64,000 nt of DNA from CBDDKZ01 sp965230415 (GTDB lineage: Bacteria > Bacteroidota > Bacteroidia > Cytophagales > JAAEPT01): positions 102,715 to 166,714 of the forward strand of contig CBDDKZ010000001.1 in assembly GCA_965230415.1 (NCBI GenBank). The letters are read 5' to 3'. Made by a program: the position numbers and the translations under genes. Within the stretch, counting starts at the first letter, position 1, and each line of letters starts with the position of its first letter. Positions 54,272-62,100 of this stretch are shown here, in pieces. The notes below the pieces were generated by a model that saw only the letters and a list, made by a program, of their open reading frames with translations, had not been told where the DNA came from and did no database searches.

Positions 54272-57200
54272 ATGCGCTATCTACACACCCTTATATGCCT
54301 GTTAGCCACTCTATTCATCACGCATACAACGTCAAATGCTCAGCACTACTGGGTAGGGGGCTCTGGAAACTGGAGTGACGTCAGTCATTGGGCAACATCG
54401 TCCGGAGGTGGTACCAACCATGCTAATCCTCCTACGATGAATGATGATGTCATCTTTGATGCGAACTCGTTTACGGCTTCCGGACAGACCGTGACCATGG
54501 ACGAAGCGCAGGGCGAATGCAACTCGATGACATGGACCGGAGTGACGAACAATCCCGGTTTTGAAAGCTTCACGCCTAACATCATTAACATATACGGCTC
54601 TCTCACTCTCTCACCCGACATGACCTGTAACCTGCGATTCGTCGAAATGGAATCAGACAACCCGGGAAATACCATTGCTACGGGAGGTACTTCACTGGGA
54701 ACCAATGCCATCTTTCGCCTGCATGGCGAGGGTGGGTGGGCACTGCAGGACGTGTTGAATTGTCGCGACGTGCAAATGCAGTCCGGAACGTTCAATTCAA
54801 ACGGCAACACCATTAATTGCGAATTTTCATTCACTACCAGCTCTACCCTTGCCAAGACACTTAATCTTAACAACTCCACCCTGAATATCAGGCAGTGGAG
54901 GACGCGTGGAAGCAACATCACGTTCAATATGGAATCTTGCACGATCTACGCCCAGTCATTCTACGCAGACGAGGAAAACACCGGTCCTTATACTTACGGA
55001 AACCTTGTAATTAACGATGGCGGGTCGATCAACGGTACAGGCACGTTCAACAATATCATATTCTCGTATGGCGATTGGCCGCCCACAGTAACTATTGAAA
55101 GTGGGCAGACTGTTACATGTCAGCAATTTCAGATGGAGGGGTCACGCTATTTCCCAATTGAAATATTCTCCAGTGAACAAGGCAAAGAGGCCACCTTGAG
55201 CCAGGCGACCGGCACCGTGGATGCAGAGTATCTGATTCTTCAGGACATCCACGCAGCCGGCGGCGCTACATTCAACGCCAATAATTCAGAAGATCTTGGA
55301 AATAATAATGGCTGGAATATTACCGCCCCACAGATCAAGGACTACTACTGGGTTGGCAATGCCGGAAACTTCTCCGACCTGACCCACTGGGCCAAGTCTT
55401 CAGGTGGAAGCAACTATCATGACGAGCTTCCGAGCAGGTACGATAACCTGATCTTCGACGCAAACTCTGTAACGGAAGCCGGTGTACAGATTGATATTGA
55501 CACTGCGGTAAGCGTGCGCAATGTAACCTGCGACGGCGTAACGAACATGCCAATACTTGACGCACCATACGCCCACCCTCTCACCGTTTATGGCGACCTC
55601 GATTTTACCGATAGTATGGATCACTCCATCTACAATCTCCGTTGCCAGGGTCGCTCAGCCGGAAAAACCGTGTATTTGAATCCGGAGGGCTATATCCAAA
55701 ACCTGTCGTTCTGGGGTGAAAGCGACTGGACCCTGATGTCCGAGGTAAACTGTGCGAATTTCTCAGTCAACCTGGGCCAAATGAACACCAATGACCAAAT
55801 GATCAACTGTGGAATTTCCTTTAAACAAAGCGGAAGGGACAAATCCATTCTCGATCTGACCGGAAGTGAAATCCACACCTTGAGGTTTCAGCTGCAGGAC
55901 GACCTGGTCGTATTTGATGCAGGGGAATCCCATATCTACTGTCGCAGCACCTTCGACGGCAAAAGTCGCAGCTACAATGAAGTGACTTTCTCAGAGAATG
56001 CCGTAGTATCCGACGGCAACACATTCAATACGTTGACCATAATGCCCGGGACAACTATTGAATTTGAAGCTGACAGCGTTCAGCGAATTATTGATCAGTT
56101 GAATCTGCCCGGTATACCCAGTGGGCCAATAAATATGTCCTCAAGCAACGATGGCACGCAAGCTACCTTGTCATGGGCAGGCGGGACAGTAGATGGCACA
56201 TACCTCATCCTGAAAGACATGAATGCCACCGGTGGTGCAACATTCAATGCCACGCAAAGCATCGACAATGGCAATAATACCGGATGGAATATTACCGAGA
56301 TCGTACCGCTAGATTTTTACTGGGTCGGGAATGGGGGCGACTGGAGTGATCACGACAATCACTGGGCTAAATCGTCTGGCGGATCCGAATTCTACGGTTT
56401 TGTCCCCGGCCCGCTCGACAATGTATTCTTCGATGCAAATTCCTTCGATGCAGACGACCAATTCGTGACCATCGATCTGGACCAGGTCAATATGCACAAC
56501 ATGACATGGACCGGCGTGACCAATACGCCATGGTTGAGCGGTGGTTCAAAGGTGCTGAACATATACGGCTCACTGACCTATGATCCCAATATGCTGGTTG
56601 ATGTGCGCGAATACAATTTCCTGTCGGAAGAAGACGAGACACTGCACTTTGGCGACCCCGTCAACCCGGGAGACAACGCAATCCTGAACTTTGTCGGAAG
56701 TGGCTCATGGTCATTACAAGACAGCATGTCCTGTCGTGAACTGATCTTGCATGGTGGCACATTTAACTCGAACAATCACGGTATCCACGTAGATTTTAAG
56801 ACCGGCTTCATGGGTGATGAACCCAAGACGCTCAACCTGGGCTCGTCCAACATGTACTCTCGCAGCCTTGGATGGATTGGTATCGGCTCACATCTTGAGG
56901 TGAACGCCTCTGACAGTTACATTACCTGCACCAGCGATTTCAGTCCGGTTTCATTGTTTAATGACACCTCGGTTGTATTGAACTTTAACGATCTCCATTT
57001 CCTGAACAACGGTCTTGACCGTGCTTCAATATTTGGTGCGCTTTCACTCAACAACCTCACTCTCGACCCGGGTGTTGAGATGAAATTCTGGGCTGGCGCA
57101 ACGCTTGAGGTCAATCAACTTGTTGCCCAGGGCACAGATCAGGACTTCATTAAGATCTATTCGTCTTCGGAAGGCACGCAAGCGATCATTAGCCAGGCCG

Positions 57201-58045
57201 ATGGAGTTGTGGACGGACAATACCTCGAACTTCAGGATTTAAGTGCGACGGGCGGGGCCGAGTTCAATGCAAATAATTCTATCAATCTTGGAAACGTAAG
57301 TGGCTGGACCTTCTTCGGCCAAGCGCAAACTATAGACTTTGACCCAATCGACGATGTGCTGGAAACAGCCAACCCATTTGACATCATGGCCACTGCATCT
57401 TCAGGGCTCGATGTAACTCTTGAAGTGATCGCCGGGCCAGCGGAACTCAACGGCAATACGATCACAATAACCGGCGCCGGAGAAGTTCAGATCAAGGCGT
57501 CACAGGAAGGTAACATCAATTATAATCCGGCACCTTCCGTGATCCAATCATTTTGTTCTGTTCCTCTCACTCCCACCATCAGCCTGGATGATAGCGACTC
57601 TACGCTTTTGATCTCGGACAGGCCTGATGGAAATCAATGGTTCCGAGATGGAGCTATGATTCCCGGGGCAACGTCCTCCACGTACAAGGCCACATTAAGT
57701 GGTTCCTATTCAGTGCAAGCGATCTACGGCATTTGTACGTCAGACATGTCAAACTCAATTCAAATAACAACGACTTCGACGATCGACGTTGTCACTCCAG
57801 ACGAGCTCGACATTTATCCAAATCCGGTGGTCGACTACCTGTTTTTATCCCCGGGAGTAGATTTTGCTGATCCCGTCGATTTCAATGTCTTTGACATTAG
57901 TGGAAGTCAGGTGATGAGCGGACGCTACGACCTCAGATCAGGTACTTCAACTTCAATGTCCGTGGCGAGCCTCGATCCGGGTATTTACCTGTTGATAGCA
58001 CATACCGAGCAAGGACTCGTGCGTCATCGCTTCGTTAAGATGTAA
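54272..58045 (+). CDS. T9SS cargo protein with three ~330-residue tandem units
   Basis: 1257 residues. After the signal peptide (about 1-24), three tandem units start with HYWVGGSGNWSDVSHW (about 25), YYWVGNAGNFSDLTHW (357) and FYWVGNGGDWSDHDNHW (682). Each unit runs through DNVIFDANS-type and NIYGSLT-type strands and ends with GTVDAEYLILQDI and FNANNSEDLGNNNGWNIT. This is a solenoid or G8-like beta fold repeated by duplication. Then come an MBG/Ig-like region (about 1015-1165, PTISLDDSDSTLLIS) and a T9SS type A sorting domain (about 1180-1257, LDIYPNPVVDYLFLSPG to RHRFVKM). It should be exported and attached to the cell surface. No enzymatic motif is apparent. A hairpin terminator follows. 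Confidence 0.9.
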   Translation: MRYLHTLICLLATLFITHTTSNAQHYWVGGSGNWSDVSHWATSSGGGTNHANPPTMNDDVIFDANSFTASGQTVTMDEAQGECNSMTWTGVTNNPGFESFTPNIINIYGSLTLSPDMTCNLRFVEMESDNPGNTIATGGTSLGTNAIFRLHGEGGWALQDVLNCRDVQMQSGTFNSNGNTINCEFSFTTSSTLAKTLNLNNSTLNIRQWRTRGSNITFNMESCTIYAQSFYADEENTGPYTYGNLVINDGGSINGTGTFNNIIFSYGDWPPTVTIESGQTVTCQQFQMEGSRYFPIEIFSSEQGKEATLSQATGTVDAEYLILQDIHAAGGATFNANNSEDLGNNNGWNITAPQIKDYYWVGNAGNFSDLTHWAKSSGGSNYHDELPSRYDNLIFDANSVTEAGVQIDIDTAVSVRNVTCDGVTNMPILDAPYAHPLTVYGDLDFTDSMDHSIYNLRCQGRSAGKTVYLNPEGYIQNLSFWGESDWTLMSEVNCANFSVNLGQMNTNDQMINCGISFKQSGRDKSILDLTGSEIHTLRFQLQDDLVVFDAGESHIYCRSTFDGKSRSYNEVTFSENAVVSDGNTFNTLTIMPGTTIEFEADSVQRIIDQLNLPGIPSGPINMSSSNDGTQATLSWAGGTVDGTYLILKDMNATGGATFNATQSIDNGNNTGWNITEIVPLDFYWVGNGGDWSDHDNHWAKSSGGSEFYGFVPGPLDNVFFDANSFDADDQFVTIDLDQVNMHNMTWTGVTNTPWLSGGSKVLNIYGSLTYDPNMLVDVREYNFLSEEDETLHFGDPVNPGDNAILNFVGSGSWSLQDSMSCRELILHGGTFNSNNHGIHVDFKTGFMGDEPKTLNLGSSNMYSRSLGWIGIGSHLEVNASDSYITCTSDFSPVSLFNDTSVVLNFNDLHFLNNGLDRASIFGALSLNNLTLDPGVEMKFWAGATLEVNQLVAQGTDQDFIKIYSSSEGTQAIISQADGVVDGQYLELQDLSATGGAEFNANNSINLGNVSGWTFFGQAQTIDFDPIDDVLETANPFDIMATASSGLDVTLEVIAGPAELNGNTITITGAGEVQIKASQEGNINYNPAPSVIQSFCSVPLTPTISLDDSDSTLLISDRPDGNQWFRDGAMIPGATSSTYKATLSGSYSVQAIYGICTSDMSNSIQITTTSTIDVVTPDELDIYPNPVVDYLFLSPGVDFADPVDFNVFDISGSQVMSGRYDLRSGTSTSMSVASLDPGIYLLIAHTEQGLVRHRFVKM

Positions 58046-58086
58046 CCACTTACATAAACCCTTCGTGACACTCTATTTTCTTCATG

Positions 58087-58115
58087 CCCTCTATGGTGAT
58101 TCGCACCATTGAGGG
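58087..58115 (+). terminator. terminator-like hairpin after the three-repeat gene
   Basis: CCCTCTATGGTG and CACCATTGAGGG form a twelve-pair stem with one mismatch and a five-base loop, 41 bases after the stop at 58045. T-rich sequence follows only after ten bases, so intrinsic termination is likely but not certain. Confidence 0.5.
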
Positions 58116-58174
58116 TGTGGAGTTTTGTATTTTTCACTAACCCGATGAAACTCTTTCACTGGGTTCACAGGACT

Positions 58175-59295
58175 ATGAAGATTGTTATTGCACCGGACAA
58201 ATTCAAGGGGTCGCTATCTGCGTCAGACGTGGCACGGGCCATTGCAAAAGGCGTTCTGGGTGTGGCACCTGGAGCGCAGTGTGTTCTACGTCCTCTGGCA
58301 GACGGAGGAGACGGAACTGTCGACGTTCTCAAGCACAACCTGGGCGGGGAACTGATCGAGGTAACTGTCTCCGATCCACTTGGCAGAAAAGTATCCGCAT
58401 CATATCTCCTCCACAACGGACCGCTTACATCGAAATGGCGAGCGCGTCCGGTCTTGCACTCCTGCACCCCAATGAGCGAAACGCCATGCTCACTTCCTCT
58501 TTTGGTACTGGTGAATTGATCCGTCACGCACTGGATTCCGGGGTCCGCGAGGTTTTTATTGGAGTTGGTGGCAGTGCGACGAATGACGGCTGGATCGGGG
58601 TGGCTGGTGCCCTGGGGTATTCATTTATTGACAGCCATGGCAATTTACTGGACCTCCATGGAGGTGCACTTGCAGATATTGCCGAAGTTGACAATTCTAA
58701 TATTGATCCGAGAATTGCAACAACCACGTTCCATATTCTTTCCGATGTGCGCAATCCGCTCTACGGCCCCCACGGTGCTGCACATGTTTATGGCCCTCAA
58801 AAAGGTGCCTCGCCTGACGATATTCGTCAGCTCGATCTTGGTCTTCGCAACCTGGCCAGGGTGATCAAGCACTTTATGCACGTCGACGTTGCAGAACTGC
58901 CGGGTGCCGGGGCGGCCGGAGGTGCCGGTGCCGGAGCGGTGGCATTTCTCAATGCAAACATCATGGGTGGTATTGAAACGATCATGGATCTCATTGACTT
59001 TCGATCCTCGCTGCAACACGCCGATCTGGTCATAACGGGCGAGGGACGGCTGGATTCGCAATCCATGGAAGGCAAGGTGATTTCCGGCGTTCTCACCCTT
59101 GCGCAAGAATATGATATCCCGGTCGGAATTATTTGTGGCGAAGCATTGCTAACGAAAGAAGATTTATCACAATGGTCGGTCACTGACATACGTGCTGTAT
59201 CCGAACTCGCAACCAGCCCAGACGATGCAATGCGCAATGCCTCGCATTATTTACCGCAGCTTGCAGAGCAACTGGTGCGTTCTATCAGTACTTAA
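58175..59295 (+). pseudogene. glycerate 2-kinase (GlxK/GarK family), one frameshift
   Basis: ATG 58175 starts MKIVIAPDKFKGSLSASDVA, the family's N-terminal signature, followed by RPLADGGDGTVDVL and SDPLGRKVSASYLL. The reading then shifts by one base near 58,405-58,420 to RTAYIEMASASGLALLHPNE and continues through SFGTGELIRHALDSG, FIGVGGSATNDGW, GAGAAGGAGAGAVAFL and ITGEGRLDSQSMEGK to the stop at 59,295. Corrected length is about 373 residues, normal for the family. The enzyme phosphorylates glycerate from glyoxylate or glucarate breakdown. The PD40 lipoprotein gene starts ten bases later and may be co-transcribed. The single shift in otherwise perfect motifs looks like a sequencing error. Confidence 0.88.
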
Positions 59296-59304
59296 CGCAT
59301 CACC

Positions 59305-60276
59305 ATGATTCATCTGTCACGAATTTTAGTCGCTGCAGCCACAGCGTCCATTCTGTTTGCCTGTGAGCCTACTGAAGCACCGGTGCAATTCCACTTGCAA
59401 CATGCCGCAGACACTGCAGAACTGGTCGCTCCCGGTTTGATTTCAACCAATCTCAACGAACGCGACTTCGCAATATCTCCTCAGGCAGATGAATTGATGT
59501 ATAGTCTCGCCGTTCCCGACAATTCCATCCGCGCCATCGTTGTAATGCGCAAACTGGATGGGCGTTGGACCGATCAGCGTATTGCTCCTTTCTCGGGTCA
59601 GGACGATGACATCGAGCCGTTCTATGCGCCAGACGGACAGCGACTCTTTTTCGCATCCAATCGCCTCACCACGGATACTGACTCCACCAATGATTTCAAC
59701 CTCTGGTATTGCGAAAGGCAGGGGACCACCTGGGGGCGAGCTCAGCTGTTGCCCGACATAATCAATTCCCCTGGAGAAGAATACTACCCTTCTGTAGCAG
59801 CCAATGGGAATCTATACTTTACCGCATCGCGCGAGGACACGAAGGGTACGGAAGATATTTACGTGAGCAAATTTGTGAATGGTGCATATACTACCCCGGT
59901 GTCTCTGGACACCACAGTGAATACCCGCACATATGAGTTTAACGCGTACATCAGTCCCGATGAGTCCTTTCTCCTGTTCGGCTCGTATGGTCGGGAAGAT
60001 GGATATGGAGGAGGTGATATTTATATCTCGTATCGCGCACCTGATGGTACCTGGCAAAAAGCAATAAACCTCGGAAACAAGGTCAACACAACCAGCCTTG
60101 ACTACTGCCCGTTTCTGGACCACGAGAACAATGTACTTTACTTTTCAAGCAACCGCCCCGCCTCCGACGTTGAGGGGTCAGTCAAATTTGATCAGCTGGT
60201 GTCCATCGGGAATAGTATTGAAAATGGTAGCGGTAATATTTACCGGATTTCCACATCCGACCTAATCAATCAATAG
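59305..60276 (+). CDS. PD40-propeller lipoprotein
   Basis: 323 residues. A lipoprotein signal (MIHLSRILVAAATASILFAC, lipobox Cys at about 20) is followed by PD40-type blades: FAISPQADELMYSLAVPD, EPFYAPDGQRLFFASNRL, YYPSVAANGNLYFTASRE, NAYISPDESFLLFGSYGRED and CPFLDHENNVLYFSSNRP. It is a paralogue of the frameshifted gene at 42978-43962, with the same blade order. TolB-like proteins of this type sit at the membrane, with unknown ligand. It starts ten bases after glycerate kinase and converges with the protease gene (3-base gap). Confidence 0.88.
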   Translation: MIHLSRILVAAATASILFACEPTEAPVQFHLQHAADTAELVAPGLISTNLNERDFAISPQADELMYSLAVPDNSIRAIVVMRKLDGRWTDQRIAPFSGQDDDIEPFYAPDGQRLFFASNRLTTDTDSTNDFNLWYCERQGTTWGRAQLLPDIINSPGEEYYPSVAANGNLYFTASREDTKGTEDIYVSKFVNGAYTTPVSLDTTVNTRTYEFNAYISPDESFLLFGSYGREDGYGGGDIYISYRAPDGTWQKAINLGNKVNTTSLDYCPFLDHENNVLYFSSNRPASDVEGSVKFDQLVSIGNSIENGSGNIYRISTSDLINQ

Positions 60277-60279
60277 GAT

Positions 60280-62094
60280 TTACTCAATGATTGTTTGTGT
60301 TGGAGGAGCCGCTCGGTAGATCATTGGTTTATTGACAATAGAGCCCGCAGGAGGTTGCTCGTACGAATAATCCAGAAAGAACGCATTCTTATTGGACGGA
60401 GCATTGGTATTTGCCTGTTCGAGACTAACGTATGGAAGCGACGAAGTCCCACTGCTGTTGCCCGAGCTCGCAAGGATGTAAATTGTATTTGGCTTGTAGT
60501 CGTGCACGTACATGCCGCCACGTCCGTAAATGTTATCCATTCCCGAAGCGCCCCAGTCTTTAAATATCTCCGCCTGCCTCAATAACGCCTTACGCACTCC
60601 ATCATCACTGAGCGATGGGTTGTTGGCCCAAAACACAGCCGCCATCCCTGCGCAATTTGGCGTTGAACAGCTTGTCCCATTCCACGTGCCTCCGTACGCA
60701 AATGCCGTAGTTGCCGTTGGTCCCACTACATCAGGCAGAGTAAGTCCTGAATTCGACGGCCCCTGGCTCGAATAGCCCGCGTTTATTCCACCCGTCCCAG
60801 GCGCACTTCCGTAAAGTGATTGCGGTACAGCACCAACACATATCACATTGTACTCCGTGCAATTAGATGGGCTGGTGGTGGCATTTGTTGCAGTGCTTGT
60901 ACCAAATGGGACTGCATCTTTACTGAACATTTCAAGGGCATTTTCATCCGAACCGTCATTCAGGATGCTGACATATACCGTCACCGGGTTTGCACCATTA
61001 TTGGTCCACGTCACGCTTTCAAAATCGTATGCGGCGGTAGATGATGCAAGAAGGTTACCTGTGATTGAGTCGTACAGGAACAGATCGTAGTCGTCCGCAA
61101 AAGGATCAGGTCCGGCGGCCCATTGCAGGGCAACATCTGCCTGGCTGCCTGGCCCCACAACCATGTAGTTTCTTTCACTTCCATTTGAAAAATTGTACCA
61201 GTCGTCACCATCAGGGTCTGACCAGCCTCCCTGGTAATGGTCCCCGTCAGAGTAATTTCCCGACGATACAAAACAAAGAATGCCCGCCTGTGCGGCATCA
61301 TTCATTGCCTCGCAGGCACCTCCCTCGTTATCAGACCAGCCAGTGTTAAAATATGATACCGAGAATGAAATGATATCTACCCCATCGCTTATCGCATCAT
61401 CCACCGCATTGCCGAGATCAGAAGAGGAACCAATCCGATCGGCGTAGTACGTTGCACCGGTGGCGTGATCATATACAGTTTCCATACATGCAGTTCCATG
61501 CACTCCGTTGGCCTGCAAACCGGAACCGGTGTGATCCGTAGACAATATTACCCCGGGAAGCGCACCTGCTGCCTGGGCCTCGCTCAACGTGTCGAATCCA
61601 AGGTCAATCACCATAATTTTCATTCCCGTCGCATCCACGCCGTTGACTGTGTACGTCGAGTCATTCATTACCAACGGCCCTTCAAACTCCGACTTCATGT
61701 TATTGGTGGCTCGTATCGTATAATATTCAGAAAGTTGCTCACCAACAGTTATAAGTTGGGATGGTTGAGCCCAGGCACTTGCAAAGCGCTTCCAGGAATT
61801 TTGAATCTCCAACCCGGCAGCTTCGGCTGGTCCAACATCAATAAAGTCGGTACTGCCAACTGCTTCCAGTTCAATATATATTTTGCCGTCCTGCCTGCTG
61901 ACCATCTCCCACTCTCGTGCTTTCGCCAAAGCGGCTGCTGGCTCAGTTTGGGCATACCTGCCCAATTGATACAGCGAACCCGCCAATCTCATGTCATTCG
62001 GAACTTTCTCCGATATGATCTGCTGCCAAACTACATCCTGCGCCTGAAGCGAAATGCCTGACATGGCAAATACAATAACAATAAGGTATCTCAT
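60280..62094 (-). CDS. secreted subtilisin-family (S8) serine protease
   Basis: 604 residues from ATG 62094; a GTG one codon upstream is not preferred. A signal peptide (about 1-19) and a prodomain-like region (about 20-150) precede the S8 catalytic domain with Asp in MKIMVIDLGFDTL (about 165), His in VHGTACMETV (about 205), oxyanion Asn in CFVSSGNYSDGD and Ser in NGTSCSTPNCAGM (about 510). An inserted region between His and Ser (VVGPGSQADVALQW, DYDLFLYD) may be a prepeptidase-like C-terminal (PPC) domain. No sorting domain is seen at the C-terminus. The fibre protein gene lies six bases upstream on the same strand, so the protease may act on or with that fibre. The assignment is firm; the substrate is inference. 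Confidence 0.9.
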   Translation of the reverse strand: MRYLIVIVFAMSGISLQAQDVVWQQIISEKVPNDMRLAGSLYQLGRYAQTEPAAALAKAREWEMVSRQDGKIYIELEAVGSTDFIDVGPAEAAGLEIQNSWKRFASAWAQPSQLITVGEQLSEYYTIRATNNMKSEFEGPLVMNDSTYTVNGVDATGMKIMVIDLGFDTLSEAQAAGALPGVILSTDHTGSGLQANGVHGTACMETVYDHATGATYYADRIGSSSDLGNAVDDAISDGVDIISFSVSYFNTGWSDNEGGACEAMNDAAQAGILCFVSSGNYSDGDHYQGGWSDPDGDDWYNFSNGSERNYMVVGPGSQADVALQWAAGPDPFADDYDLFLYDSITGNLLASSTAAYDFESVTWTNNGANPVTVYVSILNDGSDENALEMFSKDAVPFGTSTATNATTSPSNCTEYNVICVGAVPQSLYGSAPGTGGINAGYSSQGPSNSGLTLPDVVGPTATTAFAYGGTWNGTSCSTPNCAGMAAVFWANNPSLSDDGVRKALLRQAEIFKDWGASGMDNIYGRGGMYVHDYKPNTIYILASSGNSSGTSSLPYVSLEQANTNAPSNKNAFFLDYSYEQPPAGSIVNKPMIYRAAPPTQTIIE

Positions 62095-62100
62095 CACGAA

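Noticed and set aside
54385..54942. Antisense frame of 185 codons in the three-repeat T9SS gene
   Set aside because: Opposite strand of a strongly supported gene with signal peptide and sorting domain; no motif in the antisense product.
58645..59237. Two antisense frames of about 140-150 codons in glycerate kinase
   Set aside because: They overlap the most conserved kinase motifs on the other strand, which fix the coding strand.
61465..62061. Plus-strand frame of 198 codons over the protease gene
   Set aside because: It is antisense to the S8 prodomain and catalytic core; no ribosome site or motif supports it.
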